Shown piece by piece: positions 33,862-44,301 of a DNA stretch of 64,000 nucleotides. The DNA is from Nothopassalora personata (taxonomy: Eukaryota > Ascomycota > Dothideomycetes > Mycosphaerellales > Mycosphaerellaceae), in NCBI GenBank assembly GCA_033816765.1, contig CM066287.1, forward strand, positions 310,001 through 374,000, written 5' to 3'. Every line of letters begins with the position of its first letter. The stretch's first letter is position 1. The notes under the pieces are model-generated. The model searched no databases. It had not been told where the DNA came from and was given only the letters and a program-made list of their open reading frames with translations. Made by a program: the position numbers and the translations under genes.

Positions 33862-35405
33862 TCATGCTACACCACCAATCCCAGGCTCAAGCCTCATCTG
33901 CTCAACCATGCTCTCCAGAATCTCTCCCTTCTCATCGAACAACTCTGGCACCCACAAAACCTCTCTCATCTCGTAAATCAGCTCCTGTAGGAGAACCTCC
34001 CAGTCTTCTGCTGCCCTTGCCATCTCTCCGACGAACCACCTTCTCGTAGCCTCATCATAAGCCTCCACAGCTCCCATGGCAAGCACCCAGATCCGAACCT
34101 CTTCAAACCCATCCCATCTCTCACAATCCTGCTCAAGCAAGTCTTTCAACTTCTCAAGATGCACAATGGCTCTCATCGGATGTGCCCCATACTGCTTATA
34201 GACTGCCCCAACGAAGATCAGGAGTGCGAGGCGACATGCTTCGAGGAGGTGGCGAGAGTTCTCATCTAGTGTAGGATCCTCTATGGGTCTCAGACTGAGA
34301 AGTCTGTGAGTCAAAACGTTGGTTGAGACGACGATGCCGTCGTAGAAAGAGTCTTCCCTGCGAAAGCCTTGCTTGTTGAGGTTCACGCGGGTGGCAAGTT
34401 CGGAGAGGGCTGTAAAGATGTCGAGAATCTCGACCCCAGTTTCATCAGGAAGTTGTAGTCTCCAGGCCTCTTGTAGTCTAGGTGGGAAGACCGGATCGGT
34501 GGCGGTGTTTTCAGTGCTCTCGACCCGATGGACGTCCACCCAATACTGTGGCAAGGGTATGACGGCAGGTATATCTTGCATGAATGAACCTCTCAACTCG
34601 ACCCTCCGTCATGTTAGCGGTTGGTAGCACACCTGACATGTAGCCATGCTTACCACGAGATCGATCGTCTCAAGTGCTTCTCAAGCGAGTCAAAGCCATT
34701 ATTTCTCGTCCAGATTGCCTCCAATATGCCTTTCCTCTGCGGTAACCATCGATCAAAAACACCAGCAATCTCCGGGTATACCAAGAAGCCACTAATACAG
34801 CCAATGATCCCATCACTCACGTCGGTCGGACTAGCAGCCAATCGCCTCCGGACCGAGGCTATGGCGATCTGGTGGTAATGGATCGATAGGGGTGTCTCTT
34901 TGCTAACTTTGTGAGGGTTGCGAGTGCCTTCGAGGTGTAGCTCAGAATTGGCGAGGATCTGGTAGAAAGTTGCTTCGTCCGCTATGCCAACCGGGAACCA
35001 ATCCTTTCGATGGGCTGTCTGGAGGCAGTCGCCAGTGTTGCGAAACATGTTCGCAACTAGAGCTTTGCTGGTGTCATCGAGGTTTATAGGAAACTTGAAG
35101 AAAGTGTGAGCGGCGCCTCCGCCTATCGCTGCTTGTAGTGTAGTAGTTTGAGGAAGTTCAGATGTGAAGTCAGTGGGTACCTCCAAGGGAACATTGAGGT
35201 ATCGTCGCTTCTTAGGTTTGCGACGCTGATATCCGATATCTTTCATTGCATGGCGGCGAATCTTGCTCAGTGCGCCCGGATTTCGAGCTTGGCTTACATC
35301 CGGAAAGGAGACAAACTCGAAGCTTGAGGGTCGACTAGGGCGTGCTTTCGGATGATCTTCTTTTGTCAAGCCGTGCGTTCTTGGATTCGCATTCGTGGCC
35401 TTCAT
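33862..35405 (-). CDS. Fungal_trans_2-type regulator without zinc cluster
   Basis: Two exons, 35405-34654 and 34603-33862, with a 50-bp intron (GTAAGC...GGAG, branch GCTAAC), give 497 residues. The N terminus (MKATNANPRTHG) is short and hydrophilic, followed by FEFVSFPDVSQA and a basic block IRRHAMKDIGYQRRKPKKRR; this layout is typical of Dothideomycete proteins with the PF11951 (Fungal_trans_2) regulatory domain that lack the Cys6 DNA-binding domain. The remainder is alpha-helical, with SIHYHQIAIASVRRRLAA, AAIGGGAAHTFFKFPINLD and the C-terminal HPMRAIVHLEKLKDLLEQ. The same frame is open upstream to a Met at 35549, but the chosen start matches family architecture. Without a DNA-binding domain it may act as a cofactor. 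The target is unknown. Confidence 0.8.
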
Positions 35406-36289
35406 CGTAAAAAGACCCGTGTCGTAGCATGATGGTCGTGGCACGAGGGAGGATCTGATGTCTTCATATAACAGCCTTCGACTGCTTGGTAAGTCGCTTT
35501 CTTTGTGGCGAATTTGCAAACACAAAGCTTCAGCTAGTTGCGGATACATTTTAAGATCGAAGTGTCTATCCAAATCATTGGATCAGCCAGCATTTGTCAC
35601 CAATCCGGAATTTCCGGATGCCTTCCTTCTTCAAGCTTGATGATCGCGCAAAGGATCGGCTGAAGTCGCTTGTCTGAGCACGGAGCCGAGTCCTACTGCA
35701 GGAGCTGGGTAGACCACCTACTACAGGCGGTCTAGTCAGGAACGACTTCCAGATGGCGCTTACTATCGTGCTTCGAAGATATCGAAGGATGACAAGGTTG
35801 GATTCTGCTCATGGCGACTGTTTCCATTGTCTCTGCTCTCTCGTCATGATCGGGCCGCCCATATGTTGTCGCGCACTCTTGTTGGTGCGAAAAATCAAGC
35901 CACGTCAGGGCTAGATGTTCAGCTCTCGAATGGACGTGTCGCACGGCAGCGGGCAATCCCTGATAGGGTTTGAAAGCCGACTTTCGGCGCCGAATGCAAA
36001 AGATGATACCACTGCTCGCACATCAGAGAGCTACATCCTTCGGACGCATGTGTCGTGATAGCTTGACCCTGCACTCGCGAAGGCGAACGCCGAGCGCTTC
36101 CAGTTTACGAGCCGATGGACATGGTCGATTCAGAGTTGACCGTATTCGTCTGCTTCGAGAGCTGTGGTTGATCCCAAGGCGCCAGCTTCGCCAGTAGCTG
36201 CAGCACTGTCTTCGCTGGAGTGGTGTGTGTCGTGTTGAGAATGTCCGGCAATTTCAAAGTCCGGCCATCCTCCTCGTTACCAGACTTGA
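35406..36289. other. Intergenic, nothing recognised
   Basis: Upstream region of the regulator gene. No domain-bearing frame was seen. Confidence 0.5.
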
Positions 36290-36388
36290 TCAGCCATCGA
36301 ACCAACACGATCTCGCATCATTGCTCTGTGCTAAGGTGAGGGACGCATAGAACGAGGCTGCTGCAAGAATGAAGCACTGAGGGCTCAT
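36290..36388 (-). other. Signal peptide plus stub of a small secreted protein
   Basis: A 32-residue frame starts MSPQCFILAAASFYASLTLA, a textbook signal peptide with cleavage expected after LTLA-Q, and continues SNDARSCWFDG to TGA. Fungal secreted cysteine-rich proteins often start their mature part with a similar short segment and a Cys, but the body is missing: downstream frames are shifted or stopped. It is either a first exon with an unseen splice or a truncated relic. Confidence 0.3.
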
Positions 36389-37016
36389 GTTTGGTGCATG
36401 AAGAATGGACGACACAGAAGGAGAGGACAAACTGCAATGGAGGGACTGTTTGCACGGTGCAAGACGTGGTCTGCGTCCTGCAGGCACATCGTCCCACGAG
36501 ATAAATAGTATGATGATGTGGTGTCATGGCGACGATCGAGATGTCGAGTGCAGGAAGGAGAAGACGAAAGTACCGGGGCGGGACGCAACTCAGACCCCCG
36601 TCAGGCTACGCCTGATTCGTCCACTGCCAATCTCATGCATCAGACCCCTGAAACTGCTCCGAAACACCTTAGTCTTCCTCCCTCAATAATCAATTCACCA
36701 GCGGCTAATCATCAGCAGATGCTATAGACACAGGTCAAGTCAACTTTTGGGTCTTTATCTTGGTCCGGCCAGGGCCACTGAAAGGGGTCTTGAGAGCCCA
36801 CCATGGATTACAGCTTTGAAGACATTGTTGAGGCACGAGGGCTATATCAAGGGACAGACACATGTTTGCTCGGCTATGTCCTTACTCTAGTAGAACTCCG
36901 GAGAATTCTGGAAACACGAGGAAGCTGAGATGTAGCAGCACAGTGAGCCTATTCAAGGTGATACGCTACGCTACAGCTGCACTCATACAATCGAGCTCAT
37001 GACATTCCCTTGACGC
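36389..37016. other. Intergenic, nothing recognised
   Basis: Short open frames only. Confidence 0.5.
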
Positions 37017-37395
37017 CTAACTCTCGTCCAGCACTCCGGCGAAATCACAACATTCCAGACAAAACCACACTCCCTCCGGCTCCTTCTCCAGCTTAACGCA
37101 CTTCAAAAGCTACAACGGCTGCTTACAATCAAGATTCGAACACCAAACCATATTATTCTCATCTTCCTCCGTCCCCCTACACCAGCACATTACTCTCACC
37201 CCCTCACCCTTCCCCTTCTCCTTGTCCCTCCGCCAGCAGTTCCTCTCATCCCCGTTGGAGCCAGGAAAAAAGTGCAGTCCAGTCCAGCCCAGTCCCCGCT
37301 CCTCCAATGTCCCCCTTCTAATGTCGCACGATCCACACATCCATCCATAACCCTTCATGCTCCCATCGTCCATCTGAGCACATTTCTCGTGGAAC
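37017..37395 (-). pseudogene. Broken tandem PHD-finger gene (3' part)
   Basis: One frame reads the end of a first PHD finger, FHEKCAQMDDGS...WMCGSCDIRRG, and then a second ING-like finger: MCWCRGTEEDENNMVWCSNL with DC, a stop, then KCVKLEKEPEGVWFCLECC and a final TAG at 37017-37019. The internal TAG at 37110-37112 sits where PHD fingers have a conserved Trp (TGG to TAG), and the zinc-ligand His that follows is replaced by Leu. Upstream of FHEKC the frame is stopped by TAA in a GGTAAC context that could be an intron donor. Intact homologues would read histone H3 tails in the nucleus. Two key lesions in one finger argue for a pseudogene. Confidence 0.65.
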
Positions 37396-37604
37396 CGAAG
37401 TTACCGAACGGACCCCCAACAACACTCCCCCCACCATACACAGGCTGCATCCTCGCACGGAACCATCCCATCCCATGCCAATCATCCCTCTCCTCTCCGT
37501 CCCTCGTCGACAAACCACACTCAATCGCATCCGTAATGCATGCCGTACCGAACTCCTTCTTCTCACCGGCGCTTTACCACGTACCTGAAATTTCCACATT
37601 TCAT

Positions 37605-38219
37605 TCAGCGCACGCTCCCTTCCTCTTCAGAGTGTAGTAGTCTATTAGTAACAATAAAACTCAATCTCTCTCTCTGGTGGTAGAGTGGTGAGACTTTGTC
37701 CTTACGCCACGTGGCATACGCGTCTTGGTTCGTTCCTCGTCCACCCCCCCTATTCTCTCGTTTACGCTCATGTCCAGAAGGATGGTGGATTGGTGGTTGG
37801 TAAGTAAGAGATGTTGCTTGCTCGTTCCTGTGGGGCGGTTCCGATGCTTTTCGGTCGTCGTCGGGTGACTGGTCTAAGTCCCTGCCATAGAATGTTACCG
37901 CTGTGATCTGTGTAGTGTGGCTCAAGCGTTGGGGGAGAGGAGTTTTCGTTTCGCGGTCTTGCTGAGGCGAGATTGGGTCTTTGCGCTGTTGTCTAGTGTT
38001 TCTCTTGACTGTTCGGCCAACGTCGTCGACCCTTTCGGATCCGATGGGCTCTGGAGAGGAAGGGTTCTGTTCCTTGCTTGGGGTTTCGCGGTGTGAGTCG
38101 AGGTACGTTGATTTTAGTGGATAGTCTTTGTGGTCGTGGAATGTTCTGTTTTGTTCTGCTGTGAGACTTGGCATAGGGACGGCGAGAGTAGAATCTATGT
38201 TTTGTTGTACGCCGGGCAT
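37605..38219 (-). CDS. Hypothetical 204-residue hydrophilic protein
   Basis: The open frame starts MPGVQQNIDSTLAVPMPSL and is rich in Arg, Gln, Asp and Ser with no hydrophobic core (for example KRNTRQQRKDPISPQQDRE). No domain is recognised. It lies just upstream of, and on the same strand as, the broken PHD fingers, so it could be the disordered N-terminal part of that decayed gene. It could equally be a chance open frame. Confidence 0.3.
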   Translation of the reverse strand: MPGVQQNIDSTLAVPMPSLTAEQNRTFHDHKDYPLKSTYLDSHRETPSKEQNPSSPEPIGSERVDDVGRTVKRNTRQQRKDPISPQQDRETKTPLPQRLSHTTQITAVTFYGRDLDQSPDDDRKASEPPHRNEQATSLTYQPPIHHPSGHERKRENRGGGRGTNQDAYATWRKDKVSPLYHQRERLSFIVTNRLLHSEEEGSVR

Positions 38220-38437
38220 GTTTGCTTACGCTGACCTGTATGATCTGATCTGGAAGCGTCGAGGCTATACTATTGTCAACCTTTCAGAGATACTGTGCAA
38301 TGGCCTGACATACGGAAGGAACTGAGTGGTATGTGTATCATCATTGATCGTGCGTGCACAATACAGCCTGTGGTCCAAACTGAACCAGGTCCCATGCGCA
38401 AATGTTGTAAACGCCAAACGCCATGCTCGAAAGACAG

Positions 38438-40064
38438 TTACTCCGCACTCGACTGCGCCGGCCCATCCATGCCAATATCACCGTTCTGGATCTTGCCCAG
38501 GTTCTTCAGCATGAAGCTGCGCTTGAAGTAAGTATTCGGATGCAAGACGGTATCGAGTTCGGATGCTGGCCACAAGGATTCATCCTTGACCTGAGAGATA
38601 AGGTCAGCATAGGCTCAGGTCACCACGCAGGAGAGAATGCTTACCTTCTTGATCTCGTTCTTGTGCGTCGACTCAAAGACACGATTGCAAGCGATGTGAT
38701 ATCGCTGCCTGCCAACGTCTTCCCGCACGCTCTTGAGGAGTTCCCGATCGCTCATTCCCACACTTTGTAGTAGTGAGACGAGGTTGTCTGGGCTATACGT
38801 GCGGTATGGACAACCGTGTTGTTGACCAGAGGAAGGCAACGCTTCGGTGAGCAGCTTTTGACAGCTGTATGGCGTGTACCCGCGACCTCGTCGATTTGAG
38901 TCGCCACCCACGTCGCCATATGCGTGGCGGATGTTGTAGAGGTACTCTGACTTGAACTTGTCTAGAACAATGTTAGCTTGGGCCCGAGCAGGATGTTGCT
39001 TTGTCGGGCTTACCATCTGTGATCAGCTTGAAACTCTTCCGCCAGAATAGTATACATTCTTGCAAGCTCAGTCCGATACCCTTGAGGAACAAGGTATATT
39101 GCAATCGACCAAAATGCTTTAGATGGTTGTTCTTTCGCAGTTCGCGATGCAGGTTCTGCATGCACAGTGGGAAGTGCTGGCTCTGTCCGTCGATTGATGC
39201 CGCTGTGATATTGGTGACGTCGCTGAGACTTGATGACTCGGCGTATCCTGCGTCTGGTGCAACGAAAGATTGCGACAAGTGGTGCAGGATAGGTGCCAGT
39301 CTATTGTCCTCGTCCATGCGCGGCAGGAATCGTGCTGCGAGTTCCAGACCTGATTCCAGCTGTCTCGAGAACTCGTTGACGACCATGTTCATCTGCTCAC
39401 GGACGTGCACATACGCTTTGCCCCTCTTCAACAGCACCTGCCGCCTCTCGACCAGCTCTGGCACGTTCTCCCACTCGCACTTGAACCAGCTTTGCTCGTC
39501 TTCCTTCCTGCAGTTCGTGGCTGCCTTGAGATCTTCCAGCAAGGTTGCCTTTTCCTCCTCACCCACCACTTGCCATGACATGGGAAGCGACTCGATGAAC
39601 TCCCTCCTCTCACGCAAATCGTCCTGCGCTATCCTCAGCTTGAACAGCAGTGCTTCCAGCCGCGTGAATCGTTGTCGCAAGTCTTGTGTGCTCGAGAAGG
39701 CTAGACGCAGGATCCAGTGGCTGTAGTGGTCGCGCTTCCGTTGGAGTGATAGCTCACTGTTTCGCGAGCTGTTGCTGGAAAGAGGCAGGTGTTTGTCGAG
39801 AATCGGTCGCATGTATTCTGCCGTCTCTTCTGGTGATCTGTTGCGGAACTGGCAGGCTTCCAACTCGGCCAGCACTTTCAGGCGTGCAATGCCCCATTCT
39901 TCGAATTCTTCCAGTGTGACATCGCCGGTGGGAGGGATCACGTAGAAGTTCATGCGATGCGCGTACTCTTGCTCCTGCCATGTCGCCTTCTGGAACTGTG
40001 CTTTTCGTGGTGCTACGGCTCGCTTCTTCGCGTCGATGCGCGGTGCTGACGATATGGCGAGCAT
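38438..40064 (-). CDS. PRI2: DNA primase large subunit
   Basis: The regulatory subunit of the primase of the DNA polymerase alpha complex, needed for RNA primer synthesis in the nucleus. Exons 40064-39014, 38961-38645 and 38590-38438, with introns of 52 and 54 bp, give 506 residues, a normal length. The C-terminal iron-sulfur domain is intact: C301 (FPLCMQNLH), C384 (YTPYSCQKLL), C401 (QHGCPYRTY) and C442 (YHIACNRVF), with the 17-residue C384-C401 spacing seen in yeast and human. Other landmarks are FYVIPPTGDVTLEEFEEWGI near the N terminus, HFGRLQYTLFLKGIGLSL and GRGYTPYSC. The C terminus carries LWPASELDTVLHPNTYF. No odd features; an essential single-copy gene in other fungi. Confidence 0.97.
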
Positions 40065-41469
40065 TTCGGTCGTTGTTCGTGGAAGTTGGCAAGCAGACGG
40101 TCAGGTAGTCTACCAAGAGAAGAAATCGTCTACGCGGACGCGTACAAGGGAAGACGCGACGCGCTTTAGACTTTCGGAGCGGCGGAACTTGTCGGAGTAA
40201 GCAAACCGATTACCCAAACCTGAACTTCGAGGTGCGCATCGCCTGTACCAAGATAACCACAGTCACTCGGCCTACCATCATCACTGCACCGGCTGGGAGA
40301 TCAGGCCACGGACACGAATTCCTCATGCTCTTGCCCGAGAGCCCACGAGTCTTCAGCCGCTCTATCGCAAATTTTAACCCGTCTCAACCCTCTCCCTCTT
40401 CCCGCCATGACTGCCATCGAAAGTTCTTACGAAGCAGAGGACGAACCGAAATAGGACAATAATGGCGCTGCCAGTCACAGCGAGATCACCTTGCAGGACG
40501 GCGTCCGCTAGCCTGAGCATAACAAGGTTGGCCAATCAAGAAGAAAAGGGGAAAGGCTAAGAAGAGGCTGCCTGCAGGACTGGTAAATCCTGCACAATGT
40601 CAAGTCTTTATAGCGCATATGCGCATGGGAGTACCCTGAAGCGACTGACGTGGGGCCTTGTCGGAAATTCCTCAAGACAAAAAAGTCCATATTTGAGCAG
40701 TACAGTGGGAAGATGCCGTTGTGGACCGCAGACGCAGACGAGAGCAATCGCCGATCCTCCACTCGACATTACAGCAAACACTTCACGCCTAACAAATCTC
40801 ACAAAAAGGGTTTCGATACATATCAACTCGGCGGACACAACGAAGGCATCGCCTCGCGCTTGCTGGCGTCGGCTTTGCGCAGCGCTCAGCTGATCCAGGC
40901 GGTACGGTACAATACATGGCTCCTTCATTTCAAGACTAACAACTCGTCGTTCGAGAAAGGACTGCAGCACTCTGTGTGGAGTCGCAGCTGCTCTAGTGGT
41001 GGAACAGGACATGTTGTCGCGGAGTCTGGCTCTTCCCGTTCTTGCGGCTGTGAATAAAGGAGATTTTCGATTTTTGCGCTGAGTATGGGTATGGGGAGGA
41101 GGATAATTTCTCGAGCTGGGGTCATTGAGGGTTGCAATGAGTGCATGAGTGAGTGAGCGAGTGAGTGAAGTCGTGGAGAGGTGGATCGAAGAGAAAGGAC
41201 ACATGACCAGCGGTGGATGTTGACGATTTGGGTTCGGCGTCGGAAGTACGCGGTCACGCAAGAAGAAACCGCGTGCTGTCCTCGTCACGGTTTAGGTAGC
41301 TCCGTGTAAACGCTTTCTGCATCATACACGAGCTTGGCCGTTGGCCCTTTGTTGATTTTGTCTTCTCCTTCGGCGAGCAGGTTTCTCCTTGTCTGGTGAG
41401 CAGATCTCAGTACAGGTGGAGAGCTAATTTAAACGTTCGTCCGGCACGTATGACTTCCATACTGGTTTA
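40065..41469. other. Intergenic, with a possible N-terminal gene stub
   Basis: After a pyrimidine-rich leader, a frame at 40407 reads MTAIESSYEAEDEPK, stops at TAG, and continues DNNGAASHSEITLQDG to a second stop; this may be the start of a lost gene. (GAGT)n simple sequence lies near 41143-41168. Longer frames on the minus strand (40608-41288) have no recognisable content. Confidence 0.35.
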
Positions 41470-41982
41470 TCAAGTCGTCCTGCCTGAGACATCGTGAATC
41501 TGTCCAGACCACCGAGTTAGGAAGAGAGATCCGAACAAAAGCCGGACTTGGGAAGAGCCTTTTCGGTGAAGGACCTGTATCGCTTTGTGCCTTCCACAGC
41601 GTCGCTCAAAGTCCTGCAAACCACTGATCCTGGACCCTTTGATGGTTTCTTTCCAGCTCCGCTCGATAGATGGTCTCTGGTGGTTTGACTTTGTCGAAGA
41701 TGTACAGACGGTCACTGAAAAGTCTACACGCGACTACGTCCTCTCCATGACTCAGTCTTATCTTATAGCTGTGCCTAGAAGACTGACCAAGGGCGGCCAT
41801 GGATATCCTAGGATAGTCACGAACAGGACCACTCGAGGAGGTACGCCCAGGTCCTGTGCTGGCAGAAGGATATCATTTTCAAGGCTCGAGTGTCTAGCGC
41901 TCTTCGGCCAGTCCAGGAGAGCCCGAATTGCTCGCAGCTCACTACAGGACAAGACCTAGAAGCAGGGCTGAGTTATGTCCAT
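41470..41982. other. Intergenic, nothing recognised
   Basis: Short overlapping open frames only. Confidence 0.4.
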
Positions 41983-42542
41983 TCAGTGCCGCGTCTCCTT
42001 TCCATTAAGCTTATCGGCGCTGGCATCAGCGCATGCATATCCAATGGCAAGGCAGAAGGATAGAAATGCGGGCAGCGCCTCAATACGCTGCGAGTGGTGT
42101 GTCGAGGAGTACCTAGAGAACTCCAGATCGATGGAGGCTCCTCTCATTCCCAGTTGTGCGGCTGTCTGGGCATGAGTCGAACGAATCTCGAGAACATCAG
42201 GCTGCGTCGCAGTCAAAGTACTAGCTCGAACAAGTAGATCAGAGTCTTCCATGTCCGTCCAGTCTTGCATGGCGTAGATGGAGTACATGTAGGATGTCCT
42301 CATCGTAATTGTGTCGGGCCATTCGCTACTGAGCCGTATTGATAGCTCTCGACACTCCGAACGAAGTTCTGATTCACCCTTGTCCAGAAGCTCTGGATGT
42401 CCATCAGTGCTGCTGCTCGCTTTAGGTCTTGATGGATGGTGACATAACGTGAAAGATGAAGCCGAGCAGAAGGACTACCGAGGTACAGTACTGCGCTCGT
42501 TAGAACTAGCGTGTCATCCTCGCATGAGACCCTGAACCACAT
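41983..42542 (-). pseudogene. Possible decayed gene, two overlapping protein-like frames
   Basis: Frame A (42542-42300) reads AVLYLGSPSARLHLSRYVTI, then QSFWTRVNQNFVRSVESYQY and a stop. Frame B runs without stops from about 42450 to 41983 and reads MRTSYMYSIYAMQDWTDMED and MRGASIDLEFSRYSSTHH. Both look like helical fungal proteins, perhaps from a transcription-factor middle region, and a one-base shift would join them. No start codon opens frame B before 42303. The family is not identified. Confidence 0.3.
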
Positions 42543-42640
42543 CCCTGCACATCACCAGCTGTCAACAGAGTATTTCACAGCCAAATTTTTCCAGCTTCAC
42601 CTACTTGCTCATAGCCCCCGGCACATACCCACCAACAGTC

Positions 42641-43581
42641 ATGGAGTCCCTCGAACAATCTCTCCGCTCCATCCTCCAACCCATCACCCACAACCTCCCC
42701 AAACCCATCTCCGACGCCGCGACGAACCTCCTCGGCGACTCCTGCTACCGATCCCTCGTCCACAACATCTCAATCACCGACACAGCATGCCTCAAGCTCG
42801 CCATCTCCAAGGCTCTCGGCGTCGCGATCATCGGAATGTCCTCGATCGTCAAGCTGCCGCAGCTTTTGAAGATGCTCAATTCGCAGAGCGCCGAGGGGAT
42901 TTCCTTCCTGAGCTACTTGCTCGAAACCGCCAGCTATCTGGTGACTCTCGTCTACAATGTCCGGAACCGGTTTCCCTTCAGCACGTATGGGGAGGTGGCG
43001 TTGATTGCGGTGCAGAATGTGGCGATTAGTGTGTTGGTGCTGCAATACAGTGGGAAAGCAGCGGCGGCGGCGGCTTTTGTTGCGGGACTGGCGGCTGTGG
43101 GATATGCGCTGTATAACGACAGTGTTGTGAGCATGGACATGTTGCAGTATTGCCAGGCTGGGGCTGGGCTACTGGGCGTGGCGAGCAAGCTGCCGCAGAT
43201 TGTTGCGATTGCGAGGCAGGGTGGGACGGGGCAGTTGAGTGCTTTTGCTGTGAGTCGTGAACAATACTCACGCGTGGGACAAACATGCTGACTGAGGCAC
43301 AGGTCTTCAATTACCTTGCAGGCTCTCTTGCGCGTGTCTTCACGACACTGCAAGAAGTGGATGACAAGCTGATTCTATACGGCTTCCTGGCTGGCTTCAC
43401 ACTTAACTTGATCCTGGCGGCGCAGATGATCCACTACTGGAATAGCCCAGGTAGCGTGGCCACGAAGCAGACGAAGCTTGAATCAAAGGGCAAGCAAGCT
43501 CTTTCGCAAGCGACGGACGCCAGCAAAGTGACGGGTAGCGAGAAGGCGAAGAGTTCCCCCTCCACGAGAAGAAGAGGATAG
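42641..43581 (+). CDS. MPDU1-type PQ-loop protein (dolichol-phosphate-mannose utilisation)
   Basis: An ER membrane protein; human MPDU1 is required for use of dolichol-phosphate-mannose and -glucose in glycosylation. Two exons, 42641-43249 and 43303-43581, with a 53-bp intron (GTGAGT...ACAG), give 295 residues. Two PQ-loop repeats are seen, around VKLPQLLKMLNSQSAEGISF and SKLPQIVAIARQGGTGQLSA, each followed by a Leu/Ala-rich membrane span, with about seven spans in all. The splice restores LSAFAVFNYLAGSLARVFTT, a well-conserved family segment. The C-terminal tail after NSPGS is Lys/Ser-rich and cytosolic. The ATG at 42641 (MESLEQSLRSIL) is preferred over the in-frame non-ATG opening upstream. 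Confidence 0.93.
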
Positions 43582-43657
43582 CTTAGTGAAATCATTGGCT
43601 TGTTTCTAACCAACATTAAGTGCTCACCACAGACCACAGCGTCACACTTTATTTCGA
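43582..43657. other. Short intergenic spacer
   Basis: 3' flank between convergent features; nothing recognised. Confidence 0.4.
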
Positions 43658-44301
43658 TCAAGAGCTACTGACGATTCCCAGCTCCTCTAACACACTCTTC
43701 TCACAGCACGAGAAGTGGAAAAAGCATGCACCATTGATGCTTCCGACTGGCTCGGTCCTTCCTCCCACATTCCGTGCACGCCTCACACCTGGATCGACAG
43801 CCACCGTGTCGGAAAGCCCAGTAGTTTCGAGATCTCCCGCATACTCATCAGAGTCTTCATACTGGTCTGGCTCCTTGATAACTACCATGTCCGAACAAAA
43901 CACCAACCTGACAAACCTTTCGAGGATCATGAGGCTTTTCGCTCTCGAGATCAAACTTCCACTCGTGGTCATTGCCTTTATCCTGGACGCCGTTGCAGGT
44001 GTCGACCAGATAATGGTTGGGAGACAATGTGTGCTGGAGCTTTAGCCCACTTTGTCTCGTGGCGCTGCACGCCGTCGACGAAGATGGCGCAGGTTAGGGC
44101 ATCGCCGAGAAAGTCCACACTTTGGATGATTCTGACCCGGATATGGAATCTTGCATCGTGCTTGGCCTCGATGTATTTATGCTGCTGTCTTGGATCGGCT
44201 GGGGCGTTGGGGTCGTTGAGCACTCTGATTCCATCGAGGTCGTCGACGAGGATTTCGACTCTCAGGCCGCCGAGGGAGGATGGGTCGAGATCTGATGGCA
44301 T
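43658..44301 (-). pseudogene. DUF7918-like gene with a frame break
   Basis: An ATG at 44301 opens MPSDLDPSSLGGLRVEILVD, followed by KYIEAKHDARFHIRVRI and DALTCAIFVDGVQRHE, the typical start of the ascomycete DUF7918 family. After HIVSQPLSG (about 44010) this frame stops, while the neighbouring frame continues LVDTCNGVQDKGNDHEWKFD, LESEKPHDPRKVCQVGVLFG and GSYQGARPV, also family-like. No GT-AG pair bridges the two, so an indel is likelier than an intron. The function of the family is unknown. It may be a pseudogene or a single sequencing error. Confidence 0.5.

Noticed and set aside
40608..41288. 226-residue minus-strand open frame
   Set aside because: Composition changes along the frame, no recognisable motif, and it includes GAGT simple sequence.
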